NCBI RefSeq assembly: GCF_900230225.1
Contig: NZ_OCNH01000006.1
Coordinates: 186,001-250,000 of the forward strand
Reading direction: 5' to 3'
Source: Spirosoma fluviale
GTDB taxonomy: Bacteria; Bacteroidota; Bacteroidia; Cytophagales; Spirosomataceae
Length of the DNA: 64,000 nucleotides
Positions 41,158 through 48,969 of the stretch are shown one piece after another. The notes under the pieces were generated by a model. The model was not told the DNA's origin, did not search any database, and was given only the letters and a program-made list of their open reading frames with translations. Positions within the stretch are counted from its first letter, which is position 1. The number at the start of each line of letters is the position of its first letter. The translations under genes were made by a program, and so were the position numbers.

Positions 41158-42123
41158 TCAGGTGATTAAGTTCGGTTTGCAGAAGCTGTATAGAGCGGCC
41201 GGATTGTCGATCATGAGTCGGTTCCAGTACTCGCCCAGGCCGCGCCGATAGAGTTCGTCGCGGAAGGTGGTAAGCAGGTACGTCAATCCCGGCGAGCCGC
41301 CGTACGATTGCCAATAGGTGTTTCGGGCGGCATCCATCCCGACGGTAATCTGGTCGGGGAAATCGGGCAGCAGGGCTTCCAGCAGCCGGTACGTCCAGTT
41401 TTCCTGCTCTTTCTTCCAGCGAAAAGCACTGTCAAATTCAACCCGAATGCCGGTTTGCAGCAGGTCGCGGTGGTAGCTCAGATCGGTATAGCGGTCCACG
41501 TGCGAGATGACCACGTGCGATAGATCAGCCCCGAGTTTGTCGAACAGGCTGGCCTGCGCCAGTGCGTGAAGCCCGGCGTTTGTGTGGGTCAAAATGGGTA
41601 CGCCCGTAGCCCGGTGCGTGTTGACCACTGCCCGGAAAATCAGTTCCTGATGCGGGGTTATGGGGTCATCGCCGGTGGCCAGTTTGATCATACCGGCTTT
41701 GTGGGCTGTCCGCTCCACCACGGGGCCGTTGTAATCAAAAGCGTCGATGCCCTCTTCCACATCGGCGATGAACAGCCGCGTTAGCTGGTCTTCCGAATAC
41801 TGATACCGCCAGTGGTGTGTCGGGTAATAGATTTCCAGATGAATACCCGTTGGCACCACGATCTGAATGCCCGTTCGGCGGGAGACCTCCGCCAGTTTCA
41901 GCACATTGCGGCCGCAGTTGGCGGGCATGGTGTCGACCATTGTCCGGCCACCGGCCCGGTAAACCTGCGTCAACTCGGCAGCTACCTTATCGACATCATT
42001 CAGCAGAAAATCGGCATTCGCCAGCGTCGGAAAGCTTTCCTCGATAATAAGGTGTTCGTGGGCGTAGGTGATGCCCGCCTGTGTGGCAGGAATATCCCCC
42101 AATACGGTTCGAATAAACGACAT
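41158..42123 (-). CDS. Phosphotriesterase-family (PHP) hydrolase, probable lactonase
   Basis: A 321-aa metal-dependent hydrolase of the amidohydrolase superfamily, PTE/PHP branch. Metal ligands: Y-A-H-E-H-L near residues 21-26, a bridging lysine in AGMIKLATG, histidines in PILTHTNAG and VVISHVDR, and an aspartate in VGMDAARN. Characterised relatives of PHP in sugar operons hydrolyse phosphorylated sugar lactones, so a lactonase role fits this operon better than phosphotriester hydrolysis. I use the ATG at 42123; the longer frame overlaps the FAD gene. The gap to that gene is only 13 bp. Confidence 0.85.
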   Translation of the reverse strand: MSFIRTVLGDIPATQAGITYAHEHLIIEESFPTLANADFLLNDVDKVAAELTQVYRAGGRTMVDTMPANCGRNVLKLAEVSRRTGIQIVVPTGIHLEIYYPTHHWRYQYSEDQLTRLFIADVEEGIDAFDYNGPVVERTAHKAGMIKLATGDDPITPHQELIFRAVVNTHRATGVPILTHTNAGLHALAQASLFDKLGADLSHVVISHVDRYTDLSYHRDLLQTGIRVEFDSAFRWKKEQENWTYRLLEALLPDFPDQITVGMDAARNTYWQSYGGSPGLTYLLTTFRDELYRRGLGEYWNRLMIDNPAALYSFCKPNLIT

Positions 42124-42136
42124 GATATGGGTTCGT

Positions 42137-43540
42137 TTAGGAAATTGACGGGCTTGCCAACCGGCTTTGGTGGTTGTTCTTCCACCCATTCCGGGAGGTA
42201 TCGGCCACCCTATCCGGCAGGTCCAGAATAGCGCCCAGCCGGAGAAGTTCTTCCTGTAAAGAGCTGATCGTAATTTGGCTGGCCGGTTGGTCGTGCTGTA
42301 GTGACTGCACCGAAGCCAGCCCGGCGGCCTGCCCCATCGACATGGTTTGCGCCATAGACCGGCAGGACGCGTGGGCATCGTGCGTGGCCGAAAAACAGCG
42401 GCCTACGACCCAAACAGTCTGGCTGTTTTTCGGGACAATCGTACCGTAGGGAACGCCATACACGCCCGCGCCGGGAATGTACTCCCAGTAGGTTTCTTCG
42501 GTTCCGTGCTGGTCGTGGCGGTGGTCTTCAATGGGTGCTCCGCAGAGAAAGATCCGGTTGTCGGGCAGGAGCCCGGCCATGCATTCGGCCTTCGTAAGCC
42601 GATGTTCGCCGTACACGCGACGGGTTTCCCGAACGCCAATCTGGTGCGACAGACCGATGATGTTTGCCTGTGCAAAACCCGGCACCTCGTCCCGGAAAAA
42701 GTCTTCATAGACGAACGCCTGCCGCCGACCTTCGATTTCGGCTTTCGTCAGTTCATCCGCGTTGAGTGCCGACAGACCGGCCACTTTGACAGCAACGGTC
42801 GAAATACACTTTTGGGCGTTCATTTCGTGGGCCGAGCCTTCTTTCCGGGGGAGTGGGTGTCGCCCGCTGCTGACAGCCTCCTGCATGGTGCGGGCCAGCA
42901 TCTTTTTGCCGCCCGCCCGTTCGTACTCGTCCAGCTCCACATTGCTCATGCGGAAGGTCGTGGTCAGGCTTTGCGCGGGCTCGTGTTCCCCCGCTATTTC
43001 GTAGGCCAAACCCGCCAGATGGCAGAAATCGGCATCGCCCGAGGCATCGATAACCCGCCGGGCCAATATTTTCTGAAAGCCGCCTTTATTCCAGAAAATA
43101 CAGGCGTGTCGCTCTCCATCCGCGGCTACGTCGATGAGCGTCGTGTGCAGCAGATACCGGATACCCTGCTGCTGAATTAACTGATCCCAGACGAGTTTCA
43201 GGCGTTCGGGGTTGTAGTTGACGCCTGTTCCGGCCCCGTAGGTATTGGGACGAAGGAAGATGGCCCCGGCCCGGTCGAGTTCGTCGACGATACGGTCGGG
43301 CCAGCCGCCCACGATTTTGCGGGGTGTTTCGCCGGGGGTGAAAAAGCCGTAGAACGTATCGAGCATCTGGGTGGAGCTGCCTCCCGGAAATCCGTAGCGT
43401 TCGACCAGCATCACCGAGTACGCGGGCTTGCCGGAGGCAGCGGCCAGTGCCGCCACGCAACCCGCCGACCCCGCTCCAATGACGAGAATGTCCGTTTCGG
43501 CCAGCAGTGGAACGTTGAGGTAATTGAAAAGAGTAGCCAT
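42137..43540 (-). CDS. FAD-dependent oxidoreductase (FAD-binding 12-like)
   Basis: A 467-aa flavoprotein. The dinucleotide-binding motif I-L-V-I-G-A-G-S-A-G-C-V-A-A-L-A-A-A lies near 18-35, then E-R-Y-G-F-P-G-G-S-S-T near 47-57; the second FAD segment is R-R-V-I-D-A-S-G-D-A-D near 165. This is the family often labelled FAD-dependent oxidoreductase in Bacteroidota carbohydrate loci. No signal peptide is seen, so it is likely cytoplasmic. It is the fourth gene of the operon (38 bp after the SIS gene) and could oxidise the same sugar derivative that the lactonase opens. Confidence 0.82.
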   Translation of the reverse strand: MATLFNYLNVPLLAETDILVIGAGSAGCVAALAAASGKPAYSVMLVERYGFPGGSSTQMLDTFYGFFTPGETPRKIVGGWPDRIVDELDRAGAIFLRPNTYGAGTGVNYNPERLKLVWDQLIQQQGIRYLLHTTLIDVAADGERHACIFWNKGGFQKILARRVIDASGDADFCHLAGLAYEIAGEHEPAQSLTTTFRMSNVELDEYERAGGKKMLARTMQEAVSSGRHPLPRKEGSAHEMNAQKCISTVAVKVAGLSALNADELTKAEIEGRRQAFVYEDFFRDEVPGFAQANIIGLSHQIGVRETRRVYGEHRLTKAECMAGLLPDNRIFLCGAPIEDHRHDQHGTEETYWEYIPGAGVYGVPYGTIVPKNSQTVWVVGRCFSATHDAHASCRSMAQTMSMGQAAGLASVQSLQHDQPASQITISSLQEELLRLGAILDLPDRVADTSRNGWKNNHQSRLASPSIS

Positions 43541-43578
43541 AGTTAGACACTAAACGGTTGTTTGCCTACTGGAACGCA

Positions 43579-44406
43579 TCAGAGCTGTTCCGGGCCGGGC
43601 GTTGGTTGCTGTTCGCTCACGTAAGAAGGCACGCCCACCCGTTGGTAGAGTTTGGCAAGCCGGTGAGCGTGTTCATCATACGCGCTTTCGAATAGCGAGA
43701 CGGCTTTTTCCGGCCCAACTACATTGCCCGCCGAGAGCACGGTGGGCGGACGACCGGCCTGGGTAAGAAGCTGGGCCACTTCGGCTTTGATGCAGTTCAC
43801 CAACACCGCGCCCCCGACGGTAGATCCGGGCGCAACGGGCGTATCCAGACCCGGCACTGTCAGCATGGCATCGCCAACGGGAGCACCCGTGTCCAGCACC
43901 AGATCGGCAAAGTCGCTCAGTTTTTTGCCGTCCTGCCGCTTGCTGGTGCTTTTTTCGGCATGTTGTTTCGTAATCAGGGCCACTACTTTAATGCCGTTTT
44001 GCTGGAACAGTTCCGCCATCTCAATGGGTACCACGTTGGAGCCGCTGGATGAAATGACCAGTGCCGAATCGAGCGTCGACAGGTCGTAGTTGCGGAGGAT
44101 TCTCCCGGCCAGACCCGGCACGTTTTCCAGAAACATGGCCTGACGCTGTCCGTTGGCCCCCACAACGAGGTTATGAAACGAAAGGGATAGCTCAACAATG
44201 GGGTTGAAACCCGCAAACGAGCCGTAGCGGGGCCACATCTCTTCGACCATTATCCGGCTGTGACCACTGCCGAACAGATGCACCATCCGCCCGGCCAGAA
44301 TCGTCTGGCTAAACCAGCTGGCGGCCAGTTGAATGGCTTCTGTCTGTTGCTCGATGGTAGCCAGGATGCCCCTGGATCGCTCAATGTACTCGGCTGTCAT
44401 GTTCAT
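43579..44406 (-). CDS. SIS-domain sugar-phosphate binding protein (COG4821-like)
   Basis: A 275-aa protein with one SIS domain, in the UPF0309/COG4821 branch of putative phosphosugar isomerases. Sugar-phosphate loop: H-L-F-G-S-G-H-S-R near 43-51, and a second loop L-V-I-S-S-S-G-S-N near 117-125. Related SIS enzymes isomerise amino-sugar phosphates or act as etherases or deglycases. Two start codons are possible (44406 or 44400). It lies 11 bp after the ROK gene, so co-translation is likely, and its partner would supply a phosphorylated sugar. Confidence 0.82.
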   Translation of the reverse strand: MNMTAEYIERSRGILATIEQQTEAIQLAASWFSQTILAGRMVHLFGSGHSRIMVEEMWPRYGSFAGFNPIVELSLSFHNLVVGANGQRQAMFLENVPGLAGRILRNYDLSTLDSALVISSSGSNVVPIEMAELFQQNGIKVVALITKQHAEKSTSKRQDGKKLSDFADLVLDTGAPVGDAMLTVPGLDTPVAPGSTVGGAVLVNCIKAEVAQLLTQAGRPPTVLSAGNVVGPEKAVSLFESAYDEHAHRLAKLYQRVGVPSYVSEQQPTPGPEQL

Positions 44407-44417
44407 GTTATAGGTGG

Positions 44418-45302
44418 TTAATCGTTCAGGAAAGCCGCAGCACCAATGGCTCCCGCCCAGTCTTCAAAATAGGCTTTTCGTACAGTTGTTTTCTTTCCGG
44501 CGGGCCGCCACTCAAACAGGTTCAGGAACGTTTGAAGCGGGTTGAGCAGGGCCTCATCGGCCTGCATGATGCCACCGCCCAGCACCACGATCTCGGGCGA
44601 AAAGGCATTGGCCAGCGAGGCAATGGAAACGGCCAGATGCCGGATCGACGTTAGCCAGACCAGAGTGGCGAGGGGTTCGCCCTGCCGGTGCCCGTCGACC
44701 AGTTCGTGGGTGGTTTTATAACGACCAAAGGACCGCTGGCCAACGGTTACGTTGCCAATGGCATCTTCCAGACTGCCGGGCATGTTGGTGATGTCGGGGT
44801 GAACGCTATCGGCGTTGACGGTCATGTGGCCGAGGTGCCCCGCCATCTGGAAGAAGCCCTGGTACAAATGGCCATTCAGCAACAGGCCACCGCCAACGCC
44901 CGTACCGAGGGTGATCATCAGCCCGTGCTGAGCGCCTTTCAGTGCACCAAAGCGGGCTTCGGCCATGAGGGCCGCGTGGGCGTCGTTCAGTACGCGGACC
45001 GGTTTGCCCAGGTAAGCCGACCAGTCGAAACCTTCCAGTCCCTGCAACCGGCCGGGCATACAGGCAATGGCGGTATTGTCGGGCGTGGGAAGTCCCGGTG
45101 CCGACAAGCCAATCCCCTGCACCGGTTCCGTAGCGGACTCACTCAGCGCCTGAACCGTATCCGCTACGGCTCGTTGCCAGTGACTGCCTTCTCCATCGCC
45201 GGTTGGGGTAATCAACTGCTGAAGAACGCTGCCGGTGGTCGTGTCGATCAAAACGCCCTTGATGCGTGTGCCGCCTAAATCAATGCCTATTGCCTGACTC
45301 AA
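44418..45302 (-). CDS. ROK family sugar kinase without the zinc motif
   Basis: A 294-aa sugar kinase of the ROK family. The ATP-binding motif is I-G-I-D-L-G-G-T-R-I-K-G near 5-16, and the second loop is L-G-T-G-V-G-G-G-L near 133-141. The usual Cys motif that holds the structural zinc (C-x-C-G-x-x-G-C) is replaced by D-I-T-N-M-P-G-S-L-E-D, and the family's G-E-x-G-H is G-H-L-G-H, so this is a divergent ROK. It begins at TTG 45302, since no in-frame ATG precedes the first motif. Probably phosphorylates the sugar handled by the operon. Confidence 0.85.
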   Translation of the reverse strand: MSQAIGIDLGGTRIKGVLIDTTTGSVLQQLITPTGDGEGSHWQRAVADTVQALSESATEPVQGIGLSAPGLPTPDNTAIACMPGRLQGLEGFDWSAYLGKPVRVLNDAHAALMAEARFGALKGAQHGLMITLGTGVGGGLLLNGHLYQGFFQMAGHLGHMTVNADSVHPDITNMPGSLEDAIGNVTVGQRSFGRYKTTHELVDGHRQGEPLATLVWLTSIRHLAVSIASLANAFSPEIVVLGGGIMQADEALLNPLQTFLNLFEWRPAGKKTTVRKAYFEDWAGAIGAAAFLND

Positions 45303-45309
45303 TGTGGTT

Positions 45310-45374
45310 ATTGGTTATTGAGTTAATAATTTATTGGATGATTAGTTGCAGGATGCCGATTATCAATAACCAAT
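45310..45374. repeat. 12-bp inverted repeat between ROK and SDR genes
   Basis: ATTGGTTATTGA at 45310-45321 and TCAATAACCAAT at 45363-45374 are exact reverse complements; the surrounding sequence is made of further TTATTGG / TTAACCA repeats. The gap of 96 bp has no T-run, so it may rather tune expression between operon genes. Confidence 0.75.
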
Positions 45375-45398
45375 CACCCATTAACCACTAACCATTTA

Positions 45399-46187
45399 CT
45401 AATTCTGCCCTTCGCTCACGCTCCAACCCCCATCAACTGACAAGATCTGACCGGTGGTGAACAGCGATGCGTCGGAGAGGAAGTAGACGGCGGCTCCGTC
45501 GAGGTCGGTGGGGTGCCCGATTCGGCCACCGGCCAGGGGTTGTTTGGTCTGAATGAACGATAGAATGGTGTCGTCCTGAGCGGCCCGTTGGGCCATGGGT
45601 GTTTCGACCAAAGCGGGGGCCAGCACATTGATGCGTATGTTGTTCGGAGCGTAATAAGCCGCAATGGAGCGCGTAAAGCCAATTACGGCCGATTTTGTAG
45701 CAGCATAGGCATGGGTGGCAAAATGGGTAGGGGAGGGTGAATAACCCAGAACGGAACCCATATTCAGGATGGTGCCGCCCGTTCCCTGCGCCAGAAAGGC
45801 CTGCACAGCCGCCTGATTCGATAGCATGAGGGATGTCAGGTTGAGGGCAAAGGTTTGATTCCAGCCGTCGAGGGTGAGTTCGTGCAGCGGGCCGTCGCCG
45901 TACCGCCGACCACTGCCGCCCGCCACGTGGTAAAGTCCATCGAAACCGCCAAAATGCTGCTGGCATTGGGCAATTGCCGTTGGGGCGGTGGTTGGATCAA
46001 TGGCATCGCCACTTAGAGCGATCCCGCTGCCCTGTAGCTGGGCTTCGGCGAGCCGTCCACTCTCTGCATCGCGCCCCACCACAACTACCTGCGCTCCTTC
46101 CCGAACGAACGCTTTGGCCGCCGATAATCCTAAACCGGTTGTTCCGCCGATAATGACAATTCGTTTCTGTTCTAACCATTGGCTCAT
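45399..46187 (-). CDS. Short-chain dehydrogenase/reductase
   Basis: A 262-aa classical SDR. The ATG at 46187 starts MSQWLEQKRIVIIGGTTGLGLSAAKAF with the TGxxxGxG cofactor loop; the catalytic residues are S in NMGSVLGYS and Y-x-x-x-K in HAYAATKSAVIGF near 155-166. The C-terminus (GQILSVDGGWSVSEGQN) is typical. It is the first gene of the six-gene operon, directly behind a bipartite promoter, and may oxidise a sugar or its derivative. Confidence 0.88.
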   Translation of the reverse strand: MSQWLEQKRIVIIGGTTGLGLSAAKAFVREGAQVVVVGRDAESGRLAEAQLQGSGIALSGDAIDPTTAPTAIAQCQQHFGGFDGLYHVAGGSGRRYGDGPLHELTLDGWNQTFALNLTSLMLSNQAAVQAFLAQGTGGTILNMGSVLGYSPSPTHFATHAYAATKSAVIGFTRSIAAYYAPNNIRINVLAPALVETPMAQRAAQDDTILSFIQTKQPLAGGRIGHPTDLDGAAVYFLSDASLFTTGQILSVDGGWSVSEGQN

Positions 46188-46220
46188 AACAACGGATTCA
46201 ACGTTTCTTTTTCCTGAGTC

Positions 46221-46251
46221 CGAAGGTATAAATAATGCATTACTAATCAAA
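46221..46251 (-). promoter_or_regulatory. Promoter of the six-gene operon
   Basis: Minus strand TTTG (46248-46251), exactly 19 nt, then TACCTTCG (46221-46228), one mismatch to TAnnTTTG. It lies 34 bp before the SDR start. A perfect palindrome abuts its upstream edge. Confidence 0.65.
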
Positions 46252-46253
46252 CA

Positions 46254-46269
46254 ACTTATTATAATAAGT
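46254..46269. promoter_or_regulatory. Perfect 16-bp palindrome, probable GntR operator
   Basis: ACTTATTATAATAAGT reads the same on both strands. Its length and symmetry match the 16-bp palindromic sites used by HutC-type GntR regulators, and it lies just 2 bp upstream of the -33 box of the operon that is divergent from a GntR/UTRA gene. Confidence 0.6.
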
Positions 46270-46299
46270 AGCTAATTTTTACTGTAAAAAACTGATTTA

Positions 46300-46336
46300 T
46301 AATAATATAGATAATATTGAATTTGCTATATTATTA
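46300..46336. promoter_or_regulatory. 11-bp inverted repeat in the divergent region
   Basis: TAATAATATAG (46300-46310) and CTATATTATTA (46326-46336), exact reverse complements separated by 15 nt. A second candidate regulator site or a cruciform-forming AT-rich segment upstream of the GntR gene. Confidence 0.45.
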
Positions 46337-46359
46337 AGAGTATGGCTTTGCGTGTCTAC

Positions 46360-46427
46360 TTTCTGACAGGATTGACAGGATTTATCCTACACAACAATCC
46401 TGTTAATCATGTCAATCCTGTCAGAAA
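46360..46427. repeat. 18-bp inverted repeat of CAGGATTGA units
   Basis: Arms 46360-46377 and 46410-46427 are exact reverse complements, made of TGACAGGATTGACA; a further copy of AATCCTGTTAATC lies in the 32-nt loop. It sits just before the GntR gene and would be part of its leader if transcription starts upstream. Confidence 0.85.
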
Positions 46428-46464
46428 ACCGAATAGACTGGGTTGTCTTATCTTTACGGACGCT

Positions 46465-47214
46465 ATGACCGACCAAGCTACCCGCATTCCCCAGTACCAG
46501 TATTTGTATGAAACGCTCCGGCAGGATATAATCCGGGGAGTATTCAAGGCGGGTGATCTATTGCCGTCCGAAAGTGTGCTGCAACAGCAATACCGACTAA
46601 CGCAGCCGACCATCCGGCAGGCGCTGTCGTTGCTGGTGCAGGATGGCTATATAAAGAAGCACCAGGGAAAAGGTAGTATCGTACAGGCCATTCCAATTGG
46701 CCTGGGGGTGATGTCCCTGAAAACACACGCGGTGCATACAGATGAAAAAACGACAGCTTCCGAAGAACTGCCTTCGGAACTGATTCGGACCGCGATTCTG
46801 GTTAAGCCGCACCTGGCTCCGTTTCCCGGCGAGTTGTTGTTTTATCCGACCAACGAAAACCCGCAGGTTACTTATTATTGTCTGGAACGGCTCCGGTCTG
46901 TCAATAATACGCCCGTATTTTACGAGAAGCTTATCTTGCCGAATCGGTATCTGCCAAATCTGGTGCGTCAGCGACTGGAGAACCGTTCGTTTTTTGATTT
47001 GCTCCGCACAAAATACGGGCTGGTGGTAACGGGTGGCGAACAGAAAATTCAGGCGTTGGCCGTTGAGCAGCCAATAGCCGATCAGCTTCGGGTGGAGCCG
47101 GGACAGCCGGTTTTGCGGCTGGAAAAACGCATCGACACCAACAAGAGCGATTTCAGTTTCTTCTCGATCCTTTTCGCCCGTACCGATCAGTTTCTGTTAC
47201 AGGGCCGATTTTAA
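46465..47214 (+). CDS. GntR-family regulator with UTRA ligand domain (HutC type)
   Basis: A 249-aa DNA-binding regulator. The N-terminal winged helix (residues about 5-75) shows Y-L-Y-E-T-L-R-Q-D-I-I-R-G-V-F, L-L-P-S-E-S-V-L-Q-Q-Q-Y and T-I-R-Q-A-L-S-L-L-V-Q-D-G-Y; the C-terminal UTRA-type domain, about residues 100-249, binds a sugar-phosphate-like effector. I start at ATG 46465 (MTDQATRIPQYQYLYETL); the longer frame to 46342 covers the inverted repeat. It is divergent from the sugar operon and probably represses it; the palindromes in between are candidate targets. Confidence 0.9.
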   Translation: MTDQATRIPQYQYLYETLRQDIIRGVFKAGDLLPSESVLQQQYRLTQPTIRQALSLLVQDGYIKKHQGKGSIVQAIPIGLGVMSLKTHAVHTDEKTTASEELPSELIRTAILVKPHLAPFPGELLFYPTNENPQVTYYCLERLRSVNNTPVFYEKLILPNRYLPNLVRQRLENRSFFDLLRTKYGLVVTGGEQKIQALAVEQPIADQLRVEPGQPVLRLEKRIDTNKSDFSFFSILFARTDQFLLQGRF

Positions 47215-47250
47215 GCGGAAAGCAGCATAACTGCATCTATTAACCACTTC

Positions 47251-48882
47251 CTAGTTCTTCGCCCCGCCCGATACTTTGCCTGCTTTGGCCGGAACGCCGG
47301 GCTGGGTAATCTCGAAGTTCTCTTTCTGCTTCGCATCGGCTACCAGTTTCCGAACGTCGGCTAGTAGTTTCTTGGCGTCGTAGACCACACCGTCTTTTAC
47401 GGTGTACGTAACGCCCCCAACGCGCTCCACTTCGTTTTTGTCGTTCAAACTGATCGCGCCCGTGCCGTATAATACTTTGAGGTTAGCCAGCGGATTCTGG
47501 TCGACAATCACGAAATCGGCGAGTTTACCGACCTCAACCGAGCCAATCTGGTCGGCCATACCGAGGGCTTCGGCCCCTTTCAGGGTAGCCGCCCGGATCA
47601 CTTCGAGGGGGTGGAAACCGGCTTCGCGCAGCAGTTCGAGTTCGCGGATGTAGGCAAAGCCGTAAAGCTGGTAAATGAAGCCCGAATCGGAACCCGCCGT
47701 CACGCGGCCACCCCGGTTTTTGTATTCGTTGATGAACGCCATCCAGAGCTGATAATTTTTCTTCCAGGCCACTTCCTGTTCCGTTCCCCACGAATGCCAG
47801 TATGACCCGTGCGAAATCCGGCTTGGGCCGTAAAAACGCCACAGACTCGGCAGGGTGTAGTCGTCGTGCCACTCGGCGCGCCGGGCCAGCATCAGCTCCC
47901 GGTTGGCTTCGTAGATGTTGAAGGTGGGGTCGAGGGTGAAATCCAGCGAAATGAGTTCGTCCATTACCTTGTTCCAGCGATCGGTGCCGGGTTTGGCGGC
48001 TTGCTGCCAGAGGTTGCCGGCTTCTTCAAAGCGGTTCTGTTCGTTGTTGTAGTTGTAATTGGCGGGGTAATTCTGAACGGTCTTGTCGTCGAACAAAGCT
48101 TCGGGCAGGCCGTACCAGTGTTCGAGGGAAGTCAGACCGGCTTTGGCCGTTGCCAGGGCATTCATCCGGGCCACTTCCAGTTGGGCATGGTGACAGGCCG
48201 AGCGCAGACCAAGTTTCTTGTTTTCTTCCAGGGCTGCCCGAAAAATGTTGGGTTCGGCACCAAAAAATTTGATCCCGTCGGCCCCTTTTTTGGCATTTTG
48301 CTGTACCCAGGCGCGGGCCTGTTCCACGGTGCTGATGGGCTCTTTGGCTCCCTGACCGAAAACGGTGTACGCCTTGATGCGGGGTGCCGTAATTTCGTTT
48401 CGGTCGCTTTTGGCGCGGTGCTCCAGTACCCAGTCGAGGCCGTTACCGCACGATGGGTCGCGAATGGTGGTAATGCCGTGCCCCAGCCAGAGTTTAAAGA
48501 CGTACTCGGCACTGGCGCCCTGGGCCTGTCCGCCGATGTGGCCGTGCATATCGACAAAGCCGGGCATGAGGTACATGCCTTCGCAGTTCAGCTCTTTATC
48601 GCCGGGCGATGCCTGCGGACGCCCTTTTGGGTCGATCGGAACGCCGGGGTAACCCACCTGCCTGATTTGCGTGATGCGGTTCTTCTCGACCACAATATCC
48701 ATCGGCCCAACCGGTGGCGCACCGGTACTATTGACGAGCGTAACCCCCCGGATGATGAGTTTACCAAAGGGTCCATCGCCTTCGTGCCGGGGCGGAGATT
48801 TTTCCACCTGAGCCGATAAAGCGTGAAGAATGAAGAATGTAAAATGAAAAATAAAGGCTAAGCGAGTGAGAGGTCGTATCAT
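47251..48882 (-). CDS. Exported metal-dependent amidohydrolase
   Basis: A 543-aa amidohydrolase-superfamily protein with a signal peptide (to about residue 24, LSAQ). The metal site starts with M-P-G-F-V-D-M-H-G-H near 112-121; later ligands may be in ACHHAQLEVARMN and LEHWYGLP, and ITAGSDSGF holds the aspartate. The C-terminal half contains the closing beta-sandwich (GSVEVGKLADFVIVDQNPLANL). This group contains prolidase-like and imidazolonepropionase-like enzymes; substrate unknown. It converges on the GntR gene with a 36-bp gap and is divergent from the next gene. Confidence 0.85.
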   Translation of the reverse strand: MIRPLTRLAFIFHFTFFILHALSAQVEKSPPRHEGDGPFGKLIIRGVTLVNSTGAPPVGPMDIVVEKNRITQIRQVGYPGVPIDPKGRPQASPGDKELNCEGMYLMPGFVDMHGHIGGQAQGASAEYVFKLWLGHGITTIRDPSCGNGLDWVLEHRAKSDRNEITAPRIKAYTVFGQGAKEPISTVEQARAWVQQNAKKGADGIKFFGAEPNIFRAALEENKKLGLRSACHHAQLEVARMNALATAKAGLTSLEHWYGLPEALFDDKTVQNYPANYNYNNEQNRFEEAGNLWQQAAKPGTDRWNKVMDELISLDFTLDPTFNIYEANRELMLARRAEWHDDYTLPSLWRFYGPSRISHGSYWHSWGTEQEVAWKKNYQLWMAFINEYKNRGGRVTAGSDSGFIYQLYGFAYIRELELLREAGFHPLEVIRAATLKGAEALGMADQIGSVEVGKLADFVIVDQNPLANLKVLYGTGAISLNDKNEVERVGGVTYTVKDGVVYDAKKLLADVRKLVADAKQKENFEITQPGVPAKAGKVSGGAKN

Positions 48883-48969
48883 GATCAGGAAAATCGTTTC
48901 GGTAAACAGTTGTAAGATAAGCGAATCTGCCAGACTTTTGCAATGCAGCCGGTACCAGACTGCCTCACC

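Noticed and set aside
42347..43180. 277-aa open frame opposite the FAD oxidoreductase
   Set aside because: No motif, and the minus-strand gene has complete FAD signatures.
15174..46427. CRISPR array suspected from repeated short units
   Set aside because: The units are mirrored in hairpins, not direct repeats with constant-length spacers, and no cas gene is present.
47809..48819. 336-aa open frame on the plus strand inside the amidohydrolase gene
   Set aside because: It runs opposite to a clear amidohydrolase with signal peptide and metal motifs; its product has no recognisable domain. Long antisense frames are common in GC-rich coding DNA.
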